From Chrysaora quinquecirrha (lineage: Eukaryota > Cnidaria > Scyphozoa > Semaeostomeae > Pelagiidae), in NCBI GenBank assembly GCA_014526335.1, contig JACTAT010000022.1, positions 874,604 to 938,603 on the forward strand: a DNA stretch of 64,000 nucleotides. The letters run 5' to 3'. The notes beneath the pieces are model-generated. The model was given only the letters and a program-made list of their open reading frames with translations. It made no database searches and was not told where the DNA came from. Position numbers and translations under genes: made by a program. Below are positions 43,501 through 58,500 of the stretch, in pieces (within the stretch, counting starts at the first letter, position 1; the number at the start of each line of letters is the position of its first letter).

Positions 43501-46500
43501 GTGCTTATTCAGGGTGTGTTCTTTTTTCATAGATTAGTACGCAAAACACTCTACTGACATGGTGAACTATCATACAACCAAGCCCAAGATATTTCCAAAT
43601 GTCCCATATGCTATAACGTTGGCACGTACATAACGGACAACGACAACGACAACCCAATTTTAGCAGCTTTTTGTATTGGATAGCTCTGTCATCGTGTAGA
43701 CACCAAACCCTATCCAATACGAAATTAAGATGCTCGATTCAGTTCAATTCAGTTGTTTTTTTGTAGAATACAAAAACTGAAATACATCTTAATCCCAAAA
43801 TACCAAAATAAAAATTGCGGACATTTTTCTTCTTTTCCAGATTACCAAATTTCTCTTTGCCAGCTGCTATTGATGTACTAACGACTGGGTCGTTCAATAG
43901 ATTGCCAAAGTGTATTAAGGTAAACCGCATTTATTCAACTACAGTTGATTAATTTGGATTTTTCCACAAATGGCATGCCTCGGGTGATGGGATTTGAAGC
44001 CAAGATTGCGTGATCAGAGACCAAACAACATTTTCGATAAGCTAAAGAGTCCAGTAAAGTCGTTAAGTATTTCTCTAAGTCATACAGCCGAAGGCTGTCC
44101 TTATGTTTGGCTTTATGTTTCAGCTATGTTCAGCTATGTTGATCCTTCCTCAGTGCCATATACATTTATATATTTTTCATGCGTTGCAAATACTAATTTT
44201 GCCACTGTTGGCATATCACAGTTGATAAGATTTGAGCCCAGGACTGTAAGATCAGAGTGTGCCAACCACGATTCAACTGCCCTGAAGAGCCAAATGAAAT
44301 CGTTTACTAACTGTCCATGTCATAAAGCCAAAGGCTGTCTTCCTGTCTGGCTTTAGGTTTCGGCTATGTTGAGCCTTCAGCAGTCCCATGAACATTTATT
44401 TACATTTTTATGAATGGCGAGCACTAGAATAGATTTTTTTAACGAGTGGCATACCACAATGGATGGCATTTAACCCAATCCTGCATAATCAGAGACCCAA
44501 TGACGACTTCATTGAGCTTAAAAGCCCAATGAAATTGCCGAGTAATTCTCCAAGTTTTTTTTTTTTATTCATATAAAATATTTACGACATAGGCTACGTT
44601 CTACTATACTTCTTAATTACAATACGACACTACTGTTACGATGCCATGAGGAGCAAAAACAATGACTACCCCATGGCCATAACATAAAGACATGCAACTA
44701 GACAAACAACTTCACTACGAGCAATAAAAAAAAACTAATGGATACTAAACTAGATTCTGTTTGACATTAGATGTCGGGCTAGCATTGGGAAGAATTGGAG
44801 ATAATAACCATTTTCCAAGTCATCTAGCTTAAGGCTCTACTCTCGTTTGGCTTTGTGTTTCGGCTATGTTAAGATATCCTCAATACCATACACATTTGCA
44901 TATATTCTCCATTAATGGCAAACCATTACAAGAATCTGTTAGGTTTTCCACGAGTGGCATACACTATTGATGGGATTTGAACCTGGAGTGCATGACCACA
45001 GCGCCAACAGCAATTCCATTGAGCTAAAGAGCTCCATGAAATCGTCGAGTAACCATCCAAATCATACATGCAAAGGCTCTCAAGGTTGATAAATTTGTAT
45101 CAAGATAGATTGTTCAATCAATCATTGCTAAGCAAGTAACTTCACTTAAACGCAAATGTGCCACAGGATTACATTTACATGGATCGTCCCTGATGTTTTG
45201 TCTCTGATGCTTATCTATTTAGTCACATTTACTTGGATCAATCATCATATTTCTTGTTTGACTCTTAGGAAAGAATCGTTCCTCCTGACCCGATTTCTTC
45301 AGCTGACAAGAAGAGGACAATAAAACGACTCAATGAAGTTATACAGAACAGGCTTGCTATGTCGAAAATTCCGCCGCAGTTCACAACTGTAAATATAGGC
45401 AAGTGATTATCTAAAATACTGTATCATTTCGATTGTATTGAATTAGAAAGAAAGATGCAAGAGCAGTGCATAGATGGTTACAAAGGGAGAGACTTCTTTG
45501 CACAAAGTTTTCGTCACTGGCCACTTGTTTCAATTGATAGATAGTCTTAATCTAAAGATACAGATTTGGTATTATTATTATTATTGCTGTTGTTGCTAAT
45601 GTTTGCGGAGAGTGGCACTCGCGAAATAATTCTAACTGGAACCCAAGGTATGTTTGTGGACCTTAAAACATTGCTTGAAAATCAAAAATACAGTAAGTTA
45701 AATTTGCTGTGTCATGTTTTGGATAAGTTCAAAAATATTGTTTGGTTGACGCAAGCAAAAATTGTTGATAGAGTATTGTTTTCGGACGTGGCCAAACGGT
45801 CAAACATTTTGCTTGATAATCAAATTTCAAATGTTTGACCAACAATGTTTGATCGTTTGGCCAGGGCCTTCCGAATAACTTCCAACGTTTATTAACAAAC
45901 ATTGTTTTCTTGATTCAGGTGAAGGAAAAGTTAAACTCACTGTGCAATACGAGTTCGAGGTTAGTTAAATATTGTTACTTTTTAGTTGTTTCGATTTATT
46001 TTGTGTTTGTCATGAAGACATAATTTCCTCGTTTGTTTCGAAATCAATGTTTTTAGAGTAAACAAACCAACAAGCATCAGAGAATACTAAGCTTTTGTAA
46101 TTCTTATTACAATGAAGGACAATCCTAAATTGTGTGTCTATGATTTTTAGGTAACTTTAACCATCATGGGTGATCAGCAATCAATTCCATGGCGACTACT
46201 GAAAATTGGATTTCTGGTCAATGATTTCGAAACTGGAGGTATACTGTAGTTAGATTAGATTTCTTTATTCTTTTAACTTGACTTTAGCCTTGATAGGGCC
46301 CTGTTTCTAGCGTTTTCTTTTGCTGTTTCTAAGAGTTTGACTTCCTTCAAGAGGTTGGTTCATTTGCTTACGTGTTATGATTTTCAGTTTAATGAAATCG
46401 TTGCTTGCCTTTGCAATACCCTAAGGATTGAACTAAGGGACACTCGATTATGGCTTACAGACTTCAGTTCAATAGTGATAGCTTTGACTTATGCAATACA

Positions 46501-49500
46501 CCCGAGAAAAATGTGGCTAGGCCTGGTTTCACCGTCGCTTCAGAATTGTGTTGTGTTCGAGATATAGCCCTGGCATAGCAATAGCAATAGGTCTTGGCAC
46601 GACTCTTTTTGCTGTGCCGGACGGCAGTTGCCTTCAAATGAGGCCAAAGAAAACATAGAAAATGGGCACAGCACACAGACTAAATCAACCCCCGTGCCCA
46701 ATGCTGAGACTGTAAAGGACTCTGGAACAAGATCATGGCTATACCTTAAGAATCGCAAATCAAAATGAAGTTCTCCTCTTTGTTTCTTACCCACTTTTAA
46801 ACTGACAATTTCAAACTGTATATAACATTATTCTCTTTCAGATGGAAAACCATTAGTTCATGATATGCAGGTAAATTTCAAGAAACTCATAATTAGCAAT
46901 ATCATGTTCATAGAGATGCTTGAACAACAGAAATTCCCTACAACTGACTACTTAGGATGGTGTCAGCGATAACTGGCACTCGTTATTATAAAGTTCTGGC
47001 ATAACTATAGCGTGAAACATGTTCCTTCGATGTCTGTAGTTTAGCCACCTCGGAAAATTCGTAGCACGCGACAAAAATTTTTAGCGAGAAACAGGCTTAG
47101 GTCTCTGGCAGACAACAGAAAAATTTCTCGTCTCCGCGACTAGGTGGACATGTTGCTTGCTTGTCACTCGCATGTTTAGTGGGGACATGCCAAATACAAT
47201 GATGCGCACGATATGTCTCCTTGTTTAGCTACAGAGTCTAGAAGCCCCTTCTTCCTACATAATTTTGAATGTCACAGTCTACCTTTATTCTTTCCTGTAT
47301 ATATCATTTGTTTATTTGCTTGTAACCATCAAATTTTAACATAATTGACTTCCCAAATGTTTTATCCCTTATCTACAGATTCACTATATACATCAGTTTG
47401 TGCAATCAAGACTTATGGCTGAGACAGAACCCCTGGTCGATCTTTTCAACTGCTTACGTATCCTTATCATAAATTGAAAATTTTTTGTCTTGTGGAACAA
47501 TATACCGTGATCAGAGTATAGCCATGTGTGTGCTTCTGCTTCAGGCTGATTGGGATTAAGCCATTTTTATACCATAAGCACTTTAATTGCTGCCATATTT
47601 TTCATTTATGGCGAACAATAGGATAGATTTTTCCACAAGTTGCATTCCACAATAGATGGGATTCGAACTATGACTGCATGACCAGAGAGCCAACAGCGTT
47701 GCCACTGAGCTATAGAGCTCAATGAAATCGCCGAGTAACTCTCTATTTCATACAGCCAAAGGCTGTCCTCTTGTTCTCTGTCGATGCGGCCATGTTGAGC
47801 TTTCTTCGGCAACATACATATTTATATACAGTATATTTGCCATGAATGGTGCCGCATTGGATGCTGCTATTCAGCTTTCTTCAGCACTGGGCACCAATAC
47901 TGCAGTGCTTTAGGATTGAGTCTTCTTCGAGCATGAAGGTAACAAGTTCAAAGAAGAGTGAGTCCTACAGTACTGTAACATTGGTGCCCAGTGCTGGAGA
48001 ATTGCTGAATAGCAGCAACAAATTTGCTTCGTGGTGTGAGAAAGCTGTTTAAAATTCTGCTTAGTCGATCAGTCCAATGGAATTGCTGATAGATCCATCA
48101 CCTTAACTTGTCTCCAGATTACTTCTCTGTCTCTCTTCAGCTGGAAGTTCTGCATACACAGGTTAGCAGTTTAATAGATTAACTACCTGCTTTATATTTT
48201 CGATTCCTATCATTCTTACAAATATCGTGCAGTTGTCCCCCTACTTTTTTAATCTAGTCAAATTCAGCGATGGTATGAAGGTGAAGGTGAAATCAGCGGT
48301 GTATTCCGCGTCAGTCGTTATGGTCTCAGACGCTACCGTAATCTGGGCTCGAACCCCGATCTCGCTGATTGTTTGACACCACAAGCCAGCCAGATTAGGC
48401 CACGACGCGGCAGCACCTTCAACCTTGAACCTCTATATCTCATATCCTCATAGGAAACCTAGATTTTAGCGATTATATCTACCAGAAATAGGTTTTTTTG
48501 TTACTAGAAGGTTTACAGTGAGTAAAGATATTCGTAATTCGTGTAATTTTTTGCTTGGAACAGGCAAAACGATTGATTGGAGAGAAGTGGGGTGATCTGG
48601 TGAAAGTTGAAGAATATGTTACCGGACAGAAACTCGTCATGTCTTATTGGAGGTAATTTGAATTGATATTGTCATACTTTCTGGCGTGTAACAGTAAAGT
48701 TTGAAAGGACTAGGCCATTTACTTGAAAGTTCCATTCTACCTAATGCTGCTCGGGATTTTTAAACTTTGAGAACTTTCTTGCTGCTATTCAGCATTCTTC
48801 GGCACCGGGAACCAATTTTACAGTTCTCTAGAACTTAATCGTTTTTGTTCATACTGTTTGTTTTATAATGCATGTTGAGCTGAACCCAAAAGTCGATTAG
48901 TGTTCAACTGAGAGTTGTCTCCGACTTTGTTACATTACAAAATTTGGGTCTGTTTTTAAATGCGATTTGTTTCAAAGAATAAGCTGCTGATTTTCATTTC
49001 AAATTTCTTTTTGAGATCTGGAAGTCAACAGCAAGGTAAGGCTTTCTAGTTCTTAACCTCTTTATAATCAAAAATCAATGAAAATGATAGGATACTCTGA
49101 ATTTGTAAATCGAATAATCTAACGCATGTCAACTGAAGACTCTGATCTCGTTATATTTACATGGTCATTCTTCCTGCTGCTTGCGATGCCAATTCATCTC
49201 TGAAAGTGGATTTATTTCATATATATTTGAATTCATATATGTAGCGGATAGCTTCCCAGATAAACTATTTACACAAAACTTACTAGTATTACTATCAAAC
49301 AGAAACATTCCAACGGGGTAATATGGTCAATACGCTTTAGTTATTTCTTATTTTTTTTCAGTTCCTTCGATCATCATAAAAAGTGGAGGAGCTGAATCGT
49401 CGAATCTTCTACTTTTTCATCATCCAGAGCTGACTGCTAATCAAGATTTATTTCATCGAAATACAAGCATCGAACTAAGAGTAAGATACAAAATTTACTT

Positions 49501-52500
49501 CGTATTCAATTAATTTGCTTACAAACAATTTTGAACCAGGCATCATTCGTTCATTGTGTAATCTAAGCAGTGCATCCAGTTATATGCTTACGTCGACCTA
49601 TAATACGATAGAACTAACGCCAACTAGTTGTAACTGCTAAATTTATGTCGACATGTCAACAACTAGTCAGAACTTATAGGATACAGTTTATCGTGATCAA
49701 AAGAGCGCTCATCTCGACTGCAACTGACGGGAATAAGTTGGCAACTAATCGCAGAAGCATGTCTAGGTTTCTGGAACTGTGCGCCAACTGCCGTTAAAGA
49801 GGAGCTAGTTGCCAAGCTGCTAGAGTGCTTATATTGGCAGGTAAGCTGCGATAAATTAGCTAAGAAATATCCTTGATTTGCAGTCGGCAACTACTTCAAA
49901 CTGGCGCAATGCAAATAAACACCTAATAAATGCCTATCTCTCCATATAAAAACAGCAATTAGCCTCTGATTAATTCAGGACACATCAGAGTGGTATTTCG
50001 TTAGATACGTTACAGTGAGTGCAAGTAGGAAAATTTACTAACTCTGTCATTAATGCAGTCTATGTTTCGTTTCTTTTTTTAGCCTGACTGTGTGTCGATG
50101 GAAAGTATTCTGACATTGGCTGCCAGAGATAAATCAAAAGACAAACTTAAGGTGACAAATACATTTTGCTTCAATCTCGTCCCCAGGGCGAATAGGCCTC
50201 TACGTGAAACTCCGCTGTCCATATTCGACCCTGGTATCGGCCTTGTCTATTCGCAATTTGATTGGCAGTTCAAACAATAGATATTTTAAGTGACGTCACA
50301 GTTTCTCGAAAATTTTACACCAAAATAGGCCGAAAACTATGTGAAAAAACGTCTAAAAAACCAAAAAATGATGCTACATGAGATATTGTATCTTGCCTTA
50401 TAGTTATCAACGAAATTCTTTGCGTTTCCTTTCTAAGAACATCTGCTTTCAGAACCTTCATCATGTTTTGATGCCTAGGCCAAATTTGCCAGTATTTTGG
50501 CAGATTTTTGTGACCGGTACCAGGGCCCAAATCGATTTGACGGTTGAGATTCGAGGAAGTTCGATTTGACGCCTGGGGACGAGGTTGATTTTTTTTAAAT
50601 TTGGCTATCATCTTTCACTTCTAATGATAAAAATTATTTATCATAATTCTTTAAAACCTTAATTTCCTGGGTTTTTTCCCCTGTAGGCTCTGCTGCGGTC
50701 CTTGCAAAAAGATGAGTTCTTTGCGGATAATGGTATGTTAAACTTTTTTTGTTATTGTATAACGAAAACTTTTTCTTACATTAATCGGTCTTGGGTTCGA
50801 ACCAACGCCCGCCATAAGCTTGGATTCGAGTCTCATTTGGTTAGCCTATCCCATCGGATTAGACTATCCTTGGTAAATGAATGTGTAGCCAAGTTGATTA
50901 AGTTAAGATAAGCTTTGCATCTGGTCAGTAAACGAGTACACAGGTTATTCATTCTCGAATATCAGCCAAGCACCAGAAAAGGAGATCCACACCATAGCTG
51001 CCTCAAGTGAACAAAATAGAGATTGCTTGTTTGCCTGTGATGTCAGGTACTCATAAGCTTTAAGGCTGTTTTAGCAACAGGACACGACCACCAATGAGAA
51101 CACCGTCTCTTTCAAGAAGATACGCTAGCATTTTGATTAACATTTCCAACTCAGTGTTGAAGGGTGGCAGCGCCAATGCCTACATACCGGCGTATTATGG
51201 CCTAAGTGTAGGGATAGCTCCAGGCATTTGTCTTTTATCCGATCATTTCTCTCTGAATTGGTTTTTTCCTCACAGTCTCAAAGAAATGAAGGAATATGAA
51301 ACTAATCGCAATTTTCAGCTTTTTTGGCTGCGGAATTTGATGTTGCAGTCTTAGAGGATGAGCTGTAGGTCCAAATAAAGGGTTGATGAAACTATGAATC
51401 CGGTTATCCGGCTATTGTTTGGCTTCTTTGTTTTAATGTCTAAATTTTAATTGTCCATTTTAATTTCTTTGTTACAGCAATAATTGATGAAGACACACCG
51501 TCGATTGTTATCAAGCCTTTTTCTGACTGTACCCCATCCGAACTCTTCTCCATAACTATTGACTCAAGAACTGGGAAATTCGGGGTGGCGTTTGATGAAA
51601 CAGTTGCAGGTTTGAACAATCTTTCTTCATTTGTTTATATTAGATTAACGAATCAACGAGAAGTATTTGTGACCACGTGATAAAACCAAAGTTGCTTCCT
51701 TGGCAGATAATGAATTTGTGAATGAAAAACGAAATTTTGCGCCGTTTAAATGCAATCATCCTTTCTCGACAAGTTTCGAATGTTTTATCCTTAGGTCTCG
51801 TAAAAAAGGCTGACTTACTCAGACTTCTTGCTGGTGATGTGAAAGAATTCATCCTGACTTTCCACAATCTAAGGTAAGTTTATTGAAATAGAAGTTCAGC
51901 CTAGGTTTTTCCTAGACTTATTACATTTGTCGTAGTCTACGCTCCTCCACATTCCACCACCCCGGTTCAACTACAACTACTCTGAGGAGGCAGCTGTATG
52001 TTGTTGTAGTTGTTGGACGCTGTTTCCGAAAGAGTGGGAGGAAGTATAACACAAATCCAAATGAGAGGACAGCCTTGGGCATTATGACTTGGAGCGTTAC
52101 TCGACGATTTCATTGAGCTCTATAGCTCTCAGTTAAATCGTTGTTGGTTCTCTGATTGCGTACACTTAGGTTCAAAGCCCATCAATTGTGGTATGCAACT
52201 TGTGGAAAAGCCTATCCTGGTGTTTGCCATTTATGAAAAATGTATTCTATCAAGATTTGGATATTTGTTTTCTAAACATTATCATATCTTTCTAGATGCT
52301 ATCTTTATCTCGCAAGACATGCAAGAAGTGTTTCTCTTTTGCCTGTCCAGCCTTGCTTCTACATTGCATTTCAAAATCACGACCTGCTAAGTAAAATCAG
52401 TGCTACAAGACTGTATATTCGCTTCAACAAACATCCAAACTACCTGCTGGTAAGCGTAGAATGCTTTCTCTTTAATTTAGGTCTCAAGTACCCATTGTTT

Positions 52501-55500
52501 CTTATAAGAAACTATTTATATCAAGAAACTCATGCTCTGGTCAAATTAAAGCATTGTTTGTCAAACATTTGAAGTTTGCCTATCAAGCAAAATGTTTCAC
52601 CGTTTGGCCACGTCACCAAAACATTGTTTTTTAAACATTTTTTGCTTGCGTCAAGCCAAAATGTTTAGCCATGGGCAAACAATCAAACATTGTTGGTAAA
52701 ACATTTGAATTTAGTTATCACGCAAAATGTTTCACCGTTTGCCCACGTCGCAAAACATTGTTCGTCCAGCATATTTTGCTCGCATCAGGCAAAAACGTTT
52801 GCCAAACAATTAAACAATGTCAAAGAAAACATTTGAACTCGCTTATCAAGCAAAATGTTTAACCGTTTGGTCAGGTTGCAAAACATTGCTTGTCAAACAT
52901 TTTTTGCCTGCGTTGGGCAATAATATTTTGCCCTGGCCAAACAATTAAGCATTGTTGATAAAACAATTTGAATTTGCTTATCAAGCAAAATGTTTCGCCG
53001 TTTGTCCACATCGCAAAACATTGCTTTTGTCAAACATTTTTGCCTGTAACAAGGATCAAATGTCTTTGAGGTTACCAAATTGCTGCTTTGTGAATCTGCT
53101 TGCTGAGCAATGTTTTGTAACGCGGCTAAACGGTCAAACATTTTGTGCAAAGCAAATCTCAAATGTTTGGCCAAAAATGTCTTAGATTGCCAACAAATTT
53201 AGAAACTCTTGTACAAAAAAATACATGAGAACTTTCTCAAGTTACTTCTCTATACAAATTTTTGGTACGTCTCCGCAAGTTACTTGAATTTCATACCGTA
53301 TAACGACCAAGGATAAAAAAAAACATTTCAAAACCTAGCTTAGACTAAAAGTAACCCGAAACCGAAATCTTTCCATTGAAAAGTGACGTAACCAAACGGG
53401 TAACCAAAAAACCAAGACCCTAGATCACTTCTGGAACATGTTCAGTTAAGGTCGCTTGTCTTTCAGATCGGGGGATTAGCTCAAATGGTAGAGCGCTCGC
53501 TTAGCATGCGAGAGGTACCGGGATCGATACCCGGATCCTCCAGAACATTATTTTTCCTGATTTAAGCCCGATTCCTGACTCCTTATAACGATAATTACAG
53601 CTCTCTCCATGTCTAATGCTTTTCAAAATTGAACATTTTCTGACTTTAAGATGACTAGCGCAAACTCTCCACATACATTTAATTTTTTCGAAATCAGTTT
53701 TAATATTAAACGCAAAAGGTAGAATTAAGTTCACGGATGGAGTTCTGGTCTAATCTTTGAATAATCCGATTTTGGAAATAGTCTACATCAAAACCAGCAG
53801 GCCGGGTCTGGGAAGACAGAAAGGGTTCATTATCCCCCTTGGACTCATCATTAACTTTATCGGTCTTCCTAATCCTGCTGTACATTTTCTGCAAGCTGAC
53901 TGTTGTTCAAAAGACGATTCCATTCCAGCGCCACTTTTCTGATTGGTGCATTTCTATCTGCATCTAGTATAAATTCAACCTTAGTCAATTGTTTGGGTGT
54001 GTTTCTGACGTTTATATTCTGACTATACACTTTTTTTTAATAAGCAACTTGACTTTTGTCCAGCCCTCAAAGTTGCTTTAAATTTTAGAAATTTCAGCCC
54101 TCAAAGTTGCTTAAAAGTTGCTTAACCTTTTTTACCTAACAACCACCCCTGACTTTGCGGGTCAAAGTCGTCAAATGTTAGGCCTATAACACGACTTTTG
54201 GGAGACAGTAAGTGGAAAAACGTTAGCTTAAGAACGTCAACATGCAAAACAAACAATTTCCTAACAACAAGAAAGCGTATAAGCTTGTTTGTTTGACTTC
54301 TTAGTTGCTTACAGAATTCAATTGAGCCCTCAAGTTGCTTAATGTTAAGGTCAGTTTAGCCCTAGTTGCTAATTGAGCGGTTGCTTATTAAAAAAGTGTA
54401 GTGGCAGATGAAAAGGCTTTTAAGTCACCAAATGCTTCCACTCTTAATTTTGAATCTTAATTTTGCACTCTAAAGACTTTTTTCTTCAATAATTACTTCT
54501 TAAATTCTTTATCCTTTCCCCACCCCAAATAATATCTAACTTCAATTCTATTTTTCCTCTTTATTTCTCTTTTCACAGTTAGTCGACGTAAAAGTGGATT
54601 TCGAGGATCCCTCTCGGCCATTCAAAGAACGCTTCTTTCTGCTATCCGTTACAACATCCGAAAGATCCTCAACACAAAGAACGAAAAAGCACTCAACTTC
54701 TGATTCGCAAGACATGCCTCATCAACCCAGTACAGAAAAAGTCAAGCTGATGAGTAACAATAAGTCAATATTCTATAATCCTGAGAACCTCACACAGTTA
54801 AACCCTGATGCGTTTGTTCCCTCGCAGAATCTGTTCGGTAAGATCTTCTACAATATTCTCCAGTTTCTATCCAGAAGCTTCTGTGATCGCGTCTGTATAG
54901 ACCATAACTAGACTCCTTACATGTGTTTTACCCTGAGAAACAAAGCAATCCTTGGATACAACAGTAAGCCTTTATAGAAAGGAATTTAGTTGAGAAAGGA
55001 ATACATACTATAAAGAATCACTTTATAAGGAACCTACATGTACAAGGTCGAAAAATTTAATTAAAGAACTTATACCAAAGAAGATAAAATAGCTATAGGA
55101 AAAGGGTGCTTCTCAATGTTGATTATTTTTATCACTGCAAACAACAAGGAATTAGGAAGCCGGTTCCATTCATTTGCAGTCAAAACCCACATAAATTGTA
55201 TGTTACGCATGTATAAGATGTTTCCTTGAGTAGGTTCTAGCTTTGCTAACCTACTTGTGTCTTTATATGAAGGTCATCACTCTAAATGTGCAGTTAAAGT
55301 CACGGAACTATTAAGAAGCTTTTAGTAATGCAATTTAATCAAAAGAGGTCAAAATAAGGAACTTTAGGAACTAGGCCTTGAGCTAGGCTCTTTATAAAAT
55401 AAATAGCGCTACAACTTATTGACAGTTCTGTAAATTTTCTTTCTTACATTTTTCTTGTTGATCTGTTACAGATGGTAGCCAAGGTACAACGTCAATGAAA

Positions 55501-58500
55501 AGAAAGGTAAGACCAGCAGTAAATAAGCTGCTTTGCTGTTGATTGTTTTGCCTAAATTCGATTTTTTATTGTCCTCTATGCTCTTTTTCCTCTGTTCATC
55601 AATTGAATTCCTTTTCATATGATGTTAATGAGAGATTTTCCACCACTTGCATATCACAGTTGAAGGGATCCCAACCTGGACTGCATGATAAGATGATGAT
55701 CAAAATGATGGCTTTTGATAATATATACATATACATAAATATATTTGTATAAGAAGATCGGAGGCAAAAAAAACCCTTGAAGTAGAGCGAATAATAACAA
55801 AATCTCACTAATAACACACTAAGGCCTTTCAAACTTATGTTATCTTCAGAGTGTGATTAACAAATTTCTAAAATGTCTTTTATACAAGTATGATTAAATT
55901 AAATTTAGCATCAGCGCTTAGTCAGTTCCTTTGACGGAAGGAATAAAGCATCTTAACTGTTCATAAGGCTATGTCCCGCTTTGAATAAACTATTTTCGTG
56001 ATGTAATAGCATCTTTGGGTCTTTAAGTTTAAAAAATACAAAAACTTTGAAAATGGTTCTTTGAGATTATGATTTTTTATTCCACAATTATGTACATGTT
56101 TTGGAAAATTGCAATAGGAGATTCCACTTTTTGACTCAGAGATATGATTATTGATGCGTGATCTTAGATTAGTTGTTTGTCCGATGTAATTCATATTGCC
56201 TTCACAAAGATTGCAGCTCAGAAAATATATGACGTTTGTACTGTTGCATGTGATGTTAGATTTTATTTGCCAATTAGTTCCATTTGCAGTTAAAAAGCTG
56301 TTCACTGGTTGCAGATACATCCTACATAATTTGCAACGTTGGTTTTCGCAAAGAAAAATTCCTCTTGAGAGATTTGGATTATTATTATCATTATTAGTGT
56401 TGAACTTTGCTTTTGTTAATAAAGATTTGAGATTCGCGGGTTGTCTTAATGCTAAAATAGGCTTTGTATTTTTGAATTTATCTTTTGTTTGCTGATCTTG
56501 GATAGAGTTAAGGAGACTTGATATTGTTTTCATGATGTTTTGATTTTTGAGGTTTGGATACTATCTAGTACGTTGTAACTAAAGGGATAATATCTTTGTT
56601 GGGTTTAGGTGCTGGTCCTTGAAGTTTAGCATTTCGAAAGGATCTTCGAATTAGTTCTAACGGATAGTTGCAAGATAAAAGCCAGGTTTCCAATTCTTTC
56701 AGACGTTCTGATATTCTGTCTTCTTCTGTCACAAAGATAATAATTCGTTTGGCTAAGTTGAATGGGATTGTATCTTTAACATGTTTTGGATGTGCACTGT
56801 TGTAATTTAAATAATCGTGTGGATTTGTAGATTTGTAATATATATCTGTACTAATAAATGATCAACCAACATCCAATCAATGATGCAATGATGCAAGCTC
56901 AACAAACGTCAAAAAACTTTCAGAATCACCGCTTCAATGCTCCTCCCCTCCTTCAACCAATGCCGCAGTTTCAACACCTTTCACCGCCAAGATTATCAAC
57001 CTTTCGTCGTTCTCCTTGGCAACAAGACATGTTTCCTTATTAACCAAAGGACCAAAATTTACACCATTAGCTTCGACTAGAAATGAATTCGAGTCTGATA
57101 TTAAGGACTTTACAAGAAAAATAAAAATTAAAGACGTTTTTCATAATAAAGAAAATGCTGATATCTCTTTACACCGAAACAAATCAAATAGAACAATTCA
57201 TACCCAAAATTCAGAAATAAATCAAATTTGCGACTTTATAGAACTTTTGAAACCGGAATATATAAATATGAGGGACAACTTAACAGAGGAAGAGAGGTTG
57301 CTTTACATGAACTTTCTAATAACGATAACATTGTTCTAAAACCTGCAGATAAAAGTGGAAATTTCATTATCATGGACAAAGCTTTTTATCGCGATAAACT
57401 AGTTTTAAACGATCATCTCAATACCGAAAACTACAAAAAAGTTGATCAAAATGAAGATTTAAATGTGATTAAAAACCTTAATTCATTACTAAAACAATAT
57501 GAAAAGATCTTACAAAAAAGAGGTAGATTACATAAAGAATTTTCAATGGAAAACCAGCAATTTCTATATCTTACCAAAATCCATAAATGTGATGCAATCA
57601 TTCAGGAAATAGCAACATCAGATCGAAATTATATTGAAATGTCAGCTCCCAACAACCTCAAAGGAAGACCGATTATTGCCGGCCCAGCATCACCCACTCA
57701 CAGATTAAGTCAATTTATCGATACTTTGCTAAAACCAATAGTACCTACGATCTCATCTTACGTCAAGGATGACTGGGATTTTCTAGGAAAAATACCGAAG
57801 CAATTCGACAATCAAACATCACTGTATTCTTATGATGTAGTTAGTTTATATACCAGTATCCCACACAATCTCGGTATTGAAGCAATAAAATTTTGGACTG
57901 ATAAAAGGAAAGATCTCATACCTCCCAGATTTAGTCAACGTTTCATTTTGGATTCAGTTAAATTCATATTACAAAATAACAACTTCCTCTTCGACAACGT
58001 TTTGTACCAACAGGTCTCAGGTACGGCAATGGGAACAAAATTTGCACCTCCATATGCATGTTTAACAATAGGATTTTTAGAAGAAACTGTACTTTATCCA
58101 AAAATTTTGAAAAATTATTTCAACGATCAAATCTGCTCATACATAAAAGAATCATACATTCGCTACATGGACGATTGCTTTATTGCCCTACCTCAGGACA
58201 TTGACTCAGTTTTATTTCTCAATGCATTAAACAACTTGCATGAATCAATTAGATTCACAATGGATAAAGGTACAATCAAATCATCAAACATCGAAACACT
58301 GAATTTTTTAGATATTGAAATCATACTCAAAGAAGGAAAATTTATTAGTACAGATATATATTACAAATCTACAAATCCACACGATTATTTAAATTACAAC
58401 AGTGCACATCCAAAACATGTTAAAGATACAATCCCATTCAACTTAGCCAAACGAATTATTATCTTTGTGACAGAAGAAGACAGAATATCAGAACGTCTGA

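Noticed and set aside
50780..50870. tRNA-like GGGTTCGAACC sequence
   Set aside because: No A box or pairing arms around the isolated B-box-like word.
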